Shown piece by piece: positions 1 to 8,409 of a stretch of DNA of 64,000 bases. Below the pieces are notes generated by a model. That model saw only the letters and a list, made by a program, of their open reading frames with translations. It made no database searches and was not told the origin of the DNA. The position numbers and the translations under genes were made by a program. The DNA comes from Mesorhizobium_K marinum (GTDB taxonomy: Bacteria > Pseudomonadota > Alphaproteobacteria > Rhizobiales > Rhizobiaceae): the NCBI RefSeq assembly GCF_040813715.1, contig NZ_JBFOCH010000017.1. One strand, 5' to 3'. Positions within the stretch are counted from its first letter, which is position 1. Each line of letters opens with the position of its first letter.

Positions 1-627
1 AAGGCGCTGGCCAAGAAGATCCCGGTCGTCTTCATCGACGCCCCGTTCGACGAGGAAGAGGATTTCGTCGGCACCAACAACGGCCAGTCGATGGCCCTGA
101 TCACCGACTACCTCACCCGCTTCGAGGACGCCCCCTGCTACTTCGACATGCCGTGGGTGAACTCCAACGCCCGCGACCGCCGCGAGGCCTACATCGCGAC
201 GATGCATCGCCGCGGCCTCGAGCCGGTGATCATCCCGCTGACGTGGTCGCAGGACTGGGACTTCGAGCGCTACGCCTTCGAGGAAGCGTCGCGCATCCTG
301 CGCGAGGGTGGGTTCCCTACCCGCGTCGTTCTCTGCGGCAACGACCGTGTCGCCTTCGGCGTGCTCGCCGCGCTGCACCAGGCCGGCCGCAAGGTCGGAA
401 TCACGCCCGACTGCGACCTGCGCGTCGCCGGTCACGACAACCAGCCGCTCTCCGAATACATCTGGCCGCCGCTGACCACGGTCCAGCAGAACACCGCCGA
501 GATGGGGCGCCGGGCGCTCGACATGCTGCTCGCCCGCATCGACCTCGCGCACAGCGCCGGCAAGCCGCGGCCGCGCGGCGAGCATGTTCTGGTCGACGGC
601 GACCTCATCCTGCGCTCCTCCGCCTGA
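1..627 (+). CDS. LacI-type sugar-responsive regulator, C-terminal part (5' end outside window)
   Basis: The reading frame is open from the first base, so the DNA-binding N-terminus lies outside the window. What remains is the second half of a periplasmic-binding-protein-like effector domain. It carries the usual LacI ending: a VVLCGNDRVAFGVLAAL segment, a central GHDNQPLSEYIWPPLTTVQQ segment, and the dimer/C-terminal strand ending DGDLILRSS. Secreted binding proteins rarely end this way, so a regulator is more likely than a transporter component. It converges on the sugar ABC operon at 689-3597 and may regulate it. The ligand cannot be inferred. Confidence 0.75.
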   Translation, partial: KALAKKIPVVFIDAPFDEEEDFVGTNNGQSMALITDYLTRFEDAPCYFDMPWVNSNARDRREAYIATMHRRGLEPVIIPLTWSQDWDFERYAFEEASRILREGGFPTRVVLCGNDRVAFGVLAALHQAGRKVGITPDCDLRVAGHDNQPLSEYIWPPLTTVQQNTAEMGRRALDMLLARIDLAHSAGKPRPRGEHVLVDGDLILRSSA

Positions 628-688
628 GCGCGCACGGGCGTCGCGGGCGCAGCCGGCGCGCGGCAGTCGTGCGGAGACGCGCAAGGCG

Positions 689-1435
689 TCAGCCGCCGAC
701 CATGAGCTTGACCACTTCGTCATGGGTCGTTTCGGAGATTTTCCGCTCGCCGGCGGTAACGCCGCGGCGCAGCACCACGATGCGATCGGACACGGCGAAA
801 ATGTCCTGCAGGTTGTGCGAGATGAAGATGACGCCCCTGCCCTGCGCCTTGAGCTGCTTGATGAGCGAGATGACCTTGCGCTGCTCGGGCACGCCGAGCG
901 CCGCCGTCGGCTCGTCCATGATCAGGACCTGCGCGTTCCAGTAGACGGCGCGGCCGATCGCCACCGCCTGGCGCTGTCCGCCCGAGAAGTTGGAGACCGG
1001 CGCTTCCATGCGAGAGACATGGAAGTCGAGCAGCGCCATCGTCTCGCGCGCGGCGTCGGCCATCTTGCCGCGGTCGAGCACCGGCAGGAACCCGAAGGCC
1101 CGCCGCATCGGCTCGCGACCGAGGAAGATGTTGGCGCCGATGGTCAGGTTGTCGGCCAGCGCGAGGTCCTGGTAGATCGTCTCGATGCCCTTGTCGCGGG
1201 CCTCCTGGGGCGTGCCGAAATCGACCGTCTCGCCCTTCAGCCGGATCTCGCCGGACGTCGGGCGGTAGACGCCCGAGATCGCCTTGATGAGCGTCGTCTT
1301 GCCGGCGCCGTTGTCGCCGGCAAGGGCGACGACTTCGCCGGGATGGACCACCATCGACACCTCGTGCAAGGCGCGGACGGCTCCGAAATGCTTGGAGACG
1401 CTGCTGACTTCCAGCAGGGGGGCGACGCTACTCAT
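689..1435 (-). CDS. Sugar ABC transporter ATP-binding protein, single-domain CUT2 (FrcA-like)
   Basis: Cytoplasmic ATPase energising the importer encoded by the two upstream genes. About 248 residues with one nucleotide-binding domain: Walker A GDNGAGKTT (about residues 40-48), signature FSGGQRQ (about 150), Walker B VLIMDEP (about 170), and an H-loop in ISHNL. Most CUT2 systems (RbsA, MglA) have tandem ATPase domains of about 500 residues. A single domain is the arrangement of the rhizobial fructose FrcBCA system. I chose the ATG giving MSSVAPLL over a GTG/ATG 15 nt further upstream. The start overlaps the permease stop by 8 nt, indicating translational coupling. Confidence 0.85.
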   Translation of the reverse strand: MSSVAPLLEVSSVSKHFGAVRALHEVSMVVHPGEVVALAGDNGAGKTTLIKAISGVYRPTSGEIRLKGETVDFGTPQEARDKGIETIYQDLALADNLTIGANIFLGREPMRRAFGFLPVLDRGKMADAARETMALLDFHVSRMEAPVSNFSGGQRQAVAIGRAVYWNAQVLIMDEPTAALGVPEQRKVISLIKQLKAQGRGVIFISHNLQDIFAVSDRIVVLRRGVTAGERKISETTHDEVVKLMVGG

Positions 1436-2507
1436 CCTGGCGACCTCCACTGAAGCGACGTTGAGCCTGGTCGATCAGGACCGAAATGATGATGACCACG
1501 CCGACGCTGATGAACTGCCAGAACGGCTCGACGTTCACGAACACCAGGCCGTACTGGATGACGGCGATGACGAAGGCGCCGGCAACCGTGCCGATGATCG
1601 TGCCCGACCCGCCGAAGAGGCTGGCGCCGCCGATGACGACCGCGGCCACGCTGTCGAGCAGCAGCGGCTCGCCGGCCTGCGCGGCGCCGGCGTTGAAGCG
1701 GGCGGCGTAGAGCACGCCAGCCATGCCGGCACAGCATGCGGAGAGGATGTAGAGGCGCAGGAGATGCGACTTGATGTCGATGCCGGCGCGCCGCGCCGCC
1801 TGTGCGTTGGCGCCGATCGCATAGTTGTGCTGGCCGAAGCGCGTCTGGCTGAGCAGGTAGTGCATGACCAGCACGAACAGAGCGGTGATGATGACGATGT
1901 AGGGCACGTTCATAATGCGCCCGTTGCCGATCGTAGCGAAGAAGGAATTGCTGACCGGGACGGTGGTGCCGCCAGCGAGCAGGAAGGCGACGCCGCGCGC
2001 GACGCCGAACATGCCGAGCGTGCCGATGAAGGGCGGGACGCGCAGCCGCGAGACGAGCAGCCCGTTGATCGTGCCGGGAATGGCGGCGACCAGGATCGCC
2101 ACCATGAAGCCGATCAGGACCGCCATCGGCATGCCCAGCCCGGGCGTCACGGCGTTGATCGTGTGGGCGGCGACGACGGCCGCAAGGCCCATGATGAAGC
2201 CGAGCGACAGGTCGATGCCGCCGGAAATGATGACGAAGGTCTGCCCGGTGGCCAGCAGCAGCGGCGCCACCGCGAAGATGGCGATCGACTGCAGGTTGAA
2301 CGGGTTGAGGATGAAGGTGCCGCCGAACTCGAGGCGCGCCCATGCCTCGAAACCGAGGACCAATGCGAGCAGGAACAGCCAGGCGCGCAGGTCGGCGATG
2401 CGCTGGACCAGGGTCTTCGCCTTGTCGGCGTGATCGGCCTGCGGCTTGACTTGAATCTCTTCAGCGGCTGCGCCGGCCAGCGGCTCGCCTGTATCGGAAG
2501 CTGTCAT
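1428..2507 (-). CDS. Sugar ABC transporter permease (RbsC/FrcC family)
   Basis: Inner-membrane permease of 359 residues with many hydrophobic helices (BPD_transp_2 type). The family signature region GGIDLSLGFIMGLAAVVAA lies about a third of the way in, and a GGASLFGGSGTIIGTVAGA motif lies near the C-terminus; both are typical of RbsC/FrcC permeases. An unusually long polar N-terminus of about 40 residues precedes the first helix. It lies between the binding protein and the ATPase in a B-C-A order operon. The gap to the binding-protein gene is 100 nt and contains a strong hairpin. Sugar specificity is not evident from the sequence. Confidence 0.85.
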   Translation of the reverse strand: MTASDTGEPLAGAAAEEIQVKPQADHADKAKTLVQRIADLRAWLFLLALVLGFEAWARLEFGGTFILNPFNLQSIAIFAVAPLLLATGQTFVIISGGIDLSLGFIMGLAAVVAAHTINAVTPGLGMPMAVLIGFMVAILVAAIPGTINGLLVSRLRVPPFIGTLGMFGVARGVAFLLAGGTTVPVSNSFFATIGNGRIMNVPYIVIITALFVLVMHYLLSQTRFGQHNYAIGANAQAARRAGIDIKSHLLRLYILSACCAGMAGVLYAARFNAGAAQAGEPLLLDSVAAVVIGGASLFGGSGTIIGTVAGAFVIAVIQYGLVFVNVEPFWQFISVGVVIIISVLIDQAQRRFSGGRQDE

Positions 2508-2565
2508 ATGCTCCCCTTCCCGTGGCGGTCAGCGCTGGCTGGCCGGTGATGACGAAGGCGTGGGC

Positions 2566-2593
2566 CGGCTCCCCGCGACAGCGCGGGGAGCCG
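2566..2593 (-). terminator. Intra-operon stem-loop after the binding-protein gene
   Basis: A perfect 12-bp inverted repeat (CGGCTCCCCGCG / CGCGGGGAGCCG) with a 4-nt loop, starting 15 nt after the binding-protein stop. There is no T-run, so it is more likely a partial terminator or a 3'-end mRNA stabiliser than a complete terminator. Confidence 0.7.
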
Positions 2594-2607
2594 ACCGATG
2601 CGGCTGC

Positions 2608-3597
2608 CTATTCCGAGTAGATGTACTTGGCGACGTTCGGGTCATCGACGTTGGACTTGTCGATGACGGTGAAGCCGGTGCCGATCGACACGGGGATCGA
2701 CTGTCCGGTCACGTGCGCATAGGCCGAAACCACGCCGTAGTAGCCGATTTCGGCGGGGTGCTGGGCAATCGCCACGTCGACCAGGCCGGTCTTGATGTTG
2801 TCGACGATCGAGGTCGGCGCATCGAAGGCCACGACCTTGATGTTGCCGGTCTGGCCAGCCTGCTGCACGCCGTTGCCGGCGCCCAGAGCCGAGAACAGGT
2901 TGGCGCCGAACACGCCCTTCAGGTCGGCGTTGCGGGCGAACACCGCCTGCAACTGGCTCGCGGCCTTGTTCGCGTCGTTCTCGTTGAACTGCGTCTCGAG
3001 AACCGTGATCTTCGGGAACTCCTCGGCCATCGCGGTCTTGAAGCCTTCCTCGCGCTGGTCGGTGGTCGAGATGCCCGGCTTGACGTTGGACACGTAGACC
3101 TTGCCTTCGCCGCCGATCGCCGCAGCAAGCGCGCGCGCCGCCATCTTGCCGCCGAGAACGTTGTCGGAGGCGATGTAGGAGTACGGGAAGTCGGCGTCGC
3201 CGGCCCCGGTCTGGTACTTGCCGTTGCCGATGAAGGTGTCGACCGTGATCACCGGGATGCCGGCGTCGTTGGCCTTGCGCAGCGGCTCGACGAGCTGGGT
3301 GGTGTCGGTCGGCGCGATCAGGATCGCCGAGGGCTTGCGCGCGATGACCGCGTCGAGCACCGGAACCTGGACGACCGGGTTGAACTCCGGACCGCCCTGG
3401 AAGACCAGTTCGACGCCGAGCGCGTCGGCGGCAGCCTGGGCGCCCTTGCGCATGGTGATGTAGAACGCATCGGTGGTCAGGCCGGGGATCAGCGCGATCG
3501 TGTGCTTCTCCTGGGCCAGTGCGGCGCCGGAGCTGATCCCGACGGCTGCGACGGCGGCCAGGGCCACCGCGGACTTGAGTACTGAACGACGCTTCAT
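2608..3597 (-). CDS. Sugar ABC transporter periplasmic substrate-binding protein
   Basis: Secreted binding protein of 329 residues, Peripla_BP_4 (RbsB-like) fold. The N-terminus MKRRSVLKSAVALAAVAAVG resembles a signal peptide with a possible twin-arginine-like RR pair and a cleavage site after ALAQ. The family segments IALIPGLTTDAFY, ILIAPTDTTQLVEPLRKANDAGIPVITVDTFIG and VVAFDAPTSIVDNIKTGLVDVAIAQHP are all visible. Start chosen at 3597 because GGGAGGAG lies just upstream; an upstream in-frame start lacks this. It heads the operon with permease and ATPase. The sequence is not clearly FrcB, so the ligand is left open. Confidence 0.85.
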   Translation of the reverse strand: MKRRSVLKSAVALAAVAAVGISSGAALAQEKHTIALIPGLTTDAFYITMRKGAQAAADALGVELVFQGGPEFNPVVQVPVLDAVIARKPSAILIAPTDTTQLVEPLRKANDAGIPVITVDTFIGNGKYQTGAGDADFPYSYIASDNVLGGKMAARALAAAIGGEGKVYVSNVKPGISTTDQREEGFKTAMAEEFPKITVLETQFNENDANKAASQLQAVFARNADLKGVFGANLFSALGAGNGVQQAGQTGNIKVVAFDAPTSIVDNIKTGLVDVAIAQHPAEIGYYGVVSAYAHVTGQSIPVSIGTGFTVIDKSNVDDPNVAKYIYSE

Positions 3598-3950
3598 GGA
3601 ACTCCTCCCTTTTGCAAGCTTCACGGCGACCGGCGGCCGCCGCATCCTCTAGAACCAGGCATCGGACCGGAACCCGGCCCGCAATTCTCGCTGGAAGCGC
3701 TGCTCGCCCGCCAGATCCGCAGACCCGCTGCCGGACCCCGGCGATCGCTTCCCTCCTCCCGCGCGGCNTCTCGCCAGATCCGCAGACCCGCTGACGGACC
3801 CCCGGCGATCGCTTCCCTCCTCCCGCGCGGCGACGATGCGGGCACCCTCGCCTAGCGTCCGCGAATTAAGACGCAGACGCCGGTTGGCTGTCAATGGATT
3901 TGTGCGGGCAAACATGAAAATTTCCGCGCCGCAAAATTTGAAATCGCTCC
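3598..3950. other. Intergenic region with a scaffold joint (N at 3768)
   Basis: No gene is supported here. About 57 bases before the N are repeated directly after it at an offset of 63, with single-base differences. This fits an unmerged contig overlap. The promoter of the sugar ABC operon should lie near 3600-3710 on the minus strand, but I could not identify convincing -35/-10 boxes. Confidence 0.7.
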
Positions 3951-4838
3951 TCATGGCAGATCCAGCAGCGCCTCGGCCGTCCCCGCATCGGTGACCAGCG
4001 CCGATATCAGGCGCGCCTTTGCCGCCCCGCGGATCGCCCGCGCCTTCGCCTCGCCGACGGCGACGCCGATGACCAACGGCGCGTGGCGAAACTGCTTGGC
4101 CGACATGGCGATCATGCGCTTGCCGGCCTCGGGATCGAGGAGCACGCCCTCGGCATCGAAGTAGTGGCGCATCACGTCGCCGGCCGCGTCCGGATGATGC
4201 TCCGGACCCGAGGCCGCGGTCTCGTGCGGCAGGCCGATGCCGACCACGGCGGCATCGACCCTGTCCCAAAGCGCGACGTTGTCGGCGACCACCGGGTCGG
4301 CGAGATAGGCGCGCCGCGACGCCCGCGAGGGCAGATACGGCGCATGGACGAAATGCGGCGTGCCGCCGAGTTGCAGCGCGGCCAGGCGCACGAACTCGTT
4401 GATCTGGAAGTGCGGCTGATGCTGCTGCATGCCGCCCATCGCAGGCACGGTGAGCACGCCGGGAATTTCCGGAAGCCCGGCCTCGATCACGGCGCGCACC
4501 GCCCGCCCCCAGCCGATCGCCAGCACAGATCCCGCGGCGAGGCCGGCTTCCTGAAGCAGCGCGCCGACGGGGCCGCCCAGCGACGCCAGAGCGCCGGCGC
4601 CGGTCGCCTCGACGATCGAAGCCGTCTTCAGCGACAGCTTCCGGACGACCTCCTTCGCCAGATATTCAGGAGCCGCGAGGTCGCGCACCTCGATGCGCAC
4701 GATGCCTTCCGCACGCGCCTTCTGCAGCAGCCTGGAGATGGTCGCCGTCGACAGGTCGAGCCGCTTTGCGACCTCGACCTGGCTGAGATCACCCTCGTAG
4801 TGCAGCTTCGCGACCGTATGCAGCAGCGCGCGCGACAC
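3951..4838 (-). CDS. SorC/DeoR-family sugar-binding transcriptional regulator
   Basis: 295 residues with a GTG start. N-terminal helix-turn-helix: LSQVEVAKRLDLSTATISRLLQKARAEGIVRIEV (about residues 18-51). The C-terminal sugar-phosphate-binding domain of the SorC family contains the VLAIGWGRAV segment and the VVGIG strand. SorC regulators usually sense phosphorylated sugars and are encoded next to their targets. Here the gene is divergent from the aldolase/kinase pair and follows the sugar importer gene, so it probably controls one or both. No in-frame ATG lies between the GTG and the upstream stop. Confidence 0.85.
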   Translation of the reverse strand: MSRALLHTVAKLHYEGDLSQVEVAKRLDLSTATISRLLQKARAEGIVRIEVRDLAAPEYLAKEVVRKLSLKTASIVEATGAGALASLGGPVGALLQEAGLAAGSVLAIGWGRAVRAVIEAGLPEIPGVLTVPAMGGMQQHQPHFQINEFVRLAALQLGGTPHFVHAPYLPSRASRRAYLADPVVADNVALWDRVDAAVVGIGLPHETAASGPEHHPDAAGDVMRHYFDAEGVLLDPEAGKRMIAMSAKQFRHAPLVIGVAVGEAKARAIRGAAKARLISALVTDAGTAEALLDLP

Positions 4839-4869
4839 GGCCTGGCCGGGTGTTGAGGAGCGTGACAGC

Positions 4870-4888
4870 TTGCAAATCCTTTCTGCAA
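4870..4888. promoter_or_regulatory. Candidate SorC operator in the divergent intergenic region
   Basis: An inverted repeat TTGCA-N9-TGCAA lies in the roughly 140-nt gap between the divergent SorC gene and the aldolase gene, the expected place for autoregulatory and pathway control. Arms are only 5 bp, so the assignment is tentative. Confidence 0.3.
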
Positions 4889-4980
4889 TATGTTACAGGA
4901 TAGACCATTGTTCGCTGGCACGCAATCACTTCAGTGTTGGCGCATCGCCGCCAGCGCGGTGCCGAGGAGATTTTCGAAGC

Positions 4981-5895
4981 ATGGCACGGATGACCACCGC
5001 GGAACGCCGCGGCTACCAGCAGATTTGCGACGCCGACGGAGCCATGATGGTGATCGCCTGCGACCAGCGTGGCGGCATGCGCTCGCTGCTTGCGGCCGAC
5101 CCGGACGAGCAGGCCAAGATCGGCAACGACACGCTCGGCGAGACCAAGGCCGACATCACCCGATACCTGGCGAGCAAGGCGACCTGCGTGCTGGTCGACC
5201 CGATCTGCGCGGTGCCGCAACTGGTCGACGACGGCGTGCTCGACCGCGGGACGGCGCTGCTCATCGGGCTCGACGCCTCCGGCTGGGACACGTCGCCGGA
5301 AGGCTACCGGCTCTCCAAGCTGGTCGACGGCGTCGATGCGCGCCACGTTCGCGCCCTCGGCGCGACCGGCGGCAAGATCATGGTCTACCTCAGGTCTGAC
5401 ACGCCGGCCTCGAACGAACACAACATTGCGATCCTTCGGCAGGTCATCGATGATTTCGCGCGCGAGGACCTGCTCCTGGTCACCGAATTCCTGACCTACC
5501 GGCTGGAGGGCGAAAGCGCCGAAGACTACCAGGCGAAAATTCCGGAACTGATCCAGGGCGGCACCAAAATCTGCCTCGACCTCGGGGCCAAGGTGCTCAA
5601 GCTGCCCTACCCCGGCTCGGCGGAGTCCTGCGCGGCGGTCACGCGGCTTGCAGGCGACGTGCCGTGGGCGGTGCTGTCCGCCGGCGTCGACCATGCGACG
5701 TTCCTGGGCCAGGTCGAAACCGCCATGGCTGAGGGCGCGTCGGGCGTCATCGCCGGGCGCTCGCTCTGGAAGGACTGCATCTCGCTCGACCGCGCCGTCA
5801 CGCGCGAGCGGCTGGAGACGGTCGCCGTCCCCCGTCTGCGCGAACTGCAGGCGATCATCGCCCGCTATCGCGCGCCGGCCGCCAGGGTCGCCTGA
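4981..5895 (+). CDS. Class I aldolase, LacD (tagatose-bisphosphate)/YihT-like family
   Basis: 304 residues. Resembles the DeoC/LacD aldolases that use a Schiff-base lysine to split ketose (bis)phosphates into two three-carbon units. Visible elements: ACDQRGGMRSLL near the N-terminus, DPICAVPQLVDDGVL, a TEFLTYRLEG strand, the candidate Schiff-base segment AKVLKLPYPGSAESC, and the phosphate-binding GASGVIAGRSLWKD near the C-terminus. GAGGAG lies 11 nt before the ATG. The stop is directly followed by the start of the next gene, so the two are co-translated. The family includes tagatose-1,6-bisphosphate and sulfofructose-1-phosphate aldolases; the exact substrate is not determined by sequence. 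Confidence 0.75.
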   Translation: MARMTTAERRGYQQICDADGAMMVIACDQRGGMRSLLAADPDEQAKIGNDTLGETKADITRYLASKATCVLVDPICAVPQLVDDGVLDRGTALLIGLDASGWDTSPEGYRLSKLVDGVDARHVRALGATGGKIMVYLRSDTPASNEHNIAILRQVIDDFAREDLLLVTEFLTYRLEGESAEDYQAKIPELIQGGTKICLDLGAKVLKLPYPGSAESCAAVTRLAGDVPWAVLSAGVDHATFLGQVETAMAEGASGVIAGRSLWKDCISLDRAVTRERLETVAVPRLRELQAIIARYRAPAARVA

Positions 5896-7347
5896 TTGTC
5901 GCCGGCAGCCTTGCCCGCAACCTCGATCGGCGTCGACATCGGCGGCACCAACATTCGGGCCGCCCGCGTCGCCGCCGACGGCGCCATCCTGGCGCGCGCC
6001 CGCACCGCCAGTTCGGCGGACCCTGCCGTCGTGCTCGACCGCGTCGAGGCGCTGATCGCAGAGATCGACGATCCCTCGGTCGAGGGGATCGGCATCGGCG
6101 TGCCCGGCCAGGTGGATTTCCGTACGCGCAAAGTGCTGTCGGGCGGCTATGTCGACCTTTCCTCCGCGCCGGTCTGCGAGCGGATCGAGGCGCGCTTCGG
6201 CCGCCCCGTCGTCATCGACAATGACGGCAACATGGCGCTGGTGGCGGAGGCGCGCTGCGGCGCGGCCAGGGGCCGCAACGACGCGGTGATGCTGACCATC
6301 GGAACCGGCATCGGCGGCGCGATCCTCACCGGCGGAACGATCTTTCGCGGCGCCGGCGCGGCCGGACAACTCGGCCACGTGGTGGTCGACGCGGACGGCA
6401 TCGTCTGCAAATGCGGCCGCCGCGGCTGCGTCGAAACCGTCAGTTCGGGCACTGCGCTCGGTCGACATATCGCAGCAGCGGGTCTCGATGCGGCAACCAC
6501 GGCGACCGACCTGCTTGCCAGGCGCGTGGCGGGCGACAAGCAGGCCGACGCGGTGCTGCGCGCCTGGGCGCAGCCGCTGCGCGCCGCCATCGACAGCCTC
6601 GCGGCGGCATTTTCGCCCGAGACGGTGGTTCTCGGCGGCGGGCTCGGCGGCGCGGCGGTCGCAGCACTATCGGCCCATCCCGACCTTTCGTCCTGGTTCA
6701 GATACGCGCTGGTCCCGGCGCAGCTTGGCGACGACGCCGGCATGATCGGCGCGGCGCTTTCCGCCGCGCGGGTCAAAGCCGCGACCGGCAAACGGCTGGT
6801 CATGGTCAACGGCGTGCCGGCGAGCGGCAAGAGCCACGTCGCGGCCGCGCTGGCCCGCGAAACAGGCTGGCCCGTGCTGTCGCTCGACACCGTCAAGGAG
6901 CCGTTCCTGCGCGAGATCGACGGCGTCGACCGCCCGTTCAACCGCAAGCTCGGCCGGGCAAGCCTGGCGGCGATGTTCGCCATCCTGCGCGATGCCCCCG
7001 CCGGCACGACGGTCATCATGGACGCCTGGTTCGGCTTCCAGCCGCGCGCTTTCGTCGAGGGCCTGCTCGATGACGCAGGCGTGGACGCCATCGCCGAACT
7101 CTGGTGCTCGGCGCCGCCAGACGTCGTCGGCAAGCGCTACGGCGCGCGCGCGGCATGCCGCCTGCCCGGCCATCCCGGCCCCGAATATGTCGGGGAACTG
7201 GTGGAACTCGCCGCCCGCGCCGAGCCGGCGCGTTTCGGTCCCGTGCAGGACGTCGACACCACGGCGGCTTTCGACCCGAAGGCGGCGTGCGCCTTCCTCG
7301 AGCGGGCGCTGGCGGAGCAGGGAGCGCAGGCTCTCCCTTCGCGGTAA
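5896..7347 (+). CDS. Fusion of ROK sugar kinase and P-loop kinase domain
   Basis: 483 residues, apparent TTG start directly after the aldolase stop. Residues about 8-300 form a complete ROK kinase: phosphate loop DIGGTNIRA, catalytic region VVIDNDGNMAL, and the ROK zinc motif GHVVVDADGIVCKCGRRGCVE. Residues about 308-475 form a second ATP-binding domain with Walker A NGVPASGKS and a zeta-toxin/chloramphenicol-phosphotransferase-like layout. Two fused kinases next to a bisphosphate-type aldolase suggest two successive phosphorylations of an imported sugar before cleavage; that is inference. Motifs in both halves look intact. The alternative is that the C-terminal domain acts on a different small molecule. 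Confidence 0.8.
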   Translation: MSPAALPATSIGVDIGGTNIRAARVAADGAILARARTASSADPAVVLDRVEALIAEIDDPSVEGIGIGVPGQVDFRTRKVLSGGYVDLSSAPVCERIEARFGRPVVIDNDGNMALVAEARCGAARGRNDAVMLTIGTGIGGAILTGGTIFRGAGAAGQLGHVVVDADGIVCKCGRRGCVETVSSGTALGRHIAAAGLDAATTATDLLARRVAGDKQADAVLRAWAQPLRAAIDSLAAAFSPETVVLGGGLGGAAVAALSAHPDLSSWFRYALVPAQLGDDAGMIGAALSAARVKAATGKRLVMVNGVPASGKSHVAAALARETGWPVLSLDTVKEPFLREIDGVDRPFNRKLGRASLAAMFAILRDAPAGTTVIMDAWFGFQPRAFVEGLLDDAGVDAIAELWCSAPPDVVGKRYGARAACRLPGHPGPEYVGELVELAARAEPARFGPVQDVDTTAAFDPKAACAFLERALAEQGAQALPSR

Positions 7348-7359
7348 GGCTGGCCGCCG

Positions 7360-8409
7360 TCAGTCGCGACTCAGCACGACCTTGACGCTCTTCGACCGAT
7401 CGAGCGCGAGGCGGAACGCCGCCTCGGCGGAAGACAGCGGGAACTGCGCGGTGACCAGCCTCGTCACGTCGACGGCCCCGTCGACGATCAGGGACACGGC
7501 GTCATAGAATTCCCGCCCGAAGCGGAAGCTGCCCCTGAAATCGAGCTCCTTCGCCATCACGGCATTGGCGGGCGCCGGGATCTGCCCGCCGGGCAAGTTG
7601 CCGACCTGAACCAGGACGCCGCCGCGCCGCACGGCGGAAATCGCCGACGCCAGACCGGCAGGCGATCCCGTCACCTCGAAGGCGACGTCGAACAGGCGTT
7701 CCGCAGCCGCGTCCGCCAGCTCATCCGACCCGTCGCCGACATTGACGACGCGGTCAGCCCCGAGCTCTCCGGCAAACGCCAGCGGCGCCGGCGCGATGTC
7801 GACCATGGTGACGGCGGCGCATCCCTTGAGCTTGGCCGCCTGCATGGTCAGGAGACCGATCGGGCCGGCTCCGAACACCACCGCGTTGCGGTCGCGAATA
7901 TCGCCGGCGCGCGTCACCGCATGCAGGCAGACCGCCAGCGGCTCGGCAAGCGCGGCCGCGGCATAGGGCGTCGCGGCGGGCACTTTTACGCATTGCGCCG
8001 GGATCGCGTCGAAATGGTCGGCGAAGCCCCCCTGCATGTGCGGCGTCTTCGACGCGGAGCCCATGAAATAGATGTTCTCGCAGAGGTTCGGGCGATCCGC
8101 CCGGCAATAGACGCAGTGGCCGCACCAGCGCGACGGATTGACCGCAACCCGGTCGCCGACCGAGAGGCCCGGGGCTTCGCCGGCGATCTCGACGATGTCG
8201 CCGGCGACCTCATGGCCCAGGATGAGAGGCGACCGCACTACGAAATCGCCGGTGCGGGCATGGCGAAAGTAGTGCAAGTCCGAGCCGCAGATGCCGCCCG
8301 CGCCGAAACGCACGCGCACCATGCCCGGCGCAAGCGGCCCGGGATCGCACGCGACGAGGCGCAGGTCCTCCGGCGCGAACAACGTAGCGGCGAGCGCGGC
8401 GCCCGTCAT
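7360..8409 (-). CDS. idnD: L-idonate 5-dehydrogenase (zinc-type medium-chain dehydrogenase)
   Basis: 349 residues, cytoplasmic NAD(P)-dependent oxidation of L-idonate to 5-ketogluconate, or of a related sugar acid. Catalytic zinc ligands lie in GGICGSDLHYFRHARTG and GHE; structural zinc cysteines in CGHCVYCRADRPNLCEN; Rossmann motif VFGAGPIGLL. The IdnD-type stretch FMGSASKTPHMQGGFADH and the C-terminal RGSFRFGREFYDAVSLI are specific to this branch. The ATG overlaps the stop of the TRAP large-permease gene by 4 nt, so enzyme and importer are translationally coupled, which supports a sugar-acid catabolic role. Confidence 0.85.
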   Translation of the reverse strand: MTGAALAATLFAPEDLRLVACDPGPLAPGMVRVRFGAGGICGSDLHYFRHARTGDFVVRSPLILGHEVAGDIVEIAGEAPGLSVGDRVAVNPSRWCGHCVYCRADRPNLCENIYFMGSASKTPHMQGGFADHFDAIPAQCVKVPAATPYAAAALAEPLAVCLHAVTRAGDIRDRNAVVFGAGPIGLLTMQAAKLKGCAAVTMVDIAPAPLAFAGELGADRVVNVGDGSDELADAAAERLFDVAFEVTGSPAGLASAISAVRRGGVLVQVGNLPGGQIPAPANAVMAKELDFRGSFRFGREFYDAVSLIVDGAVDVTRLVTAQFPLSSAEAAFRLALDRSKSVKVVLSRD

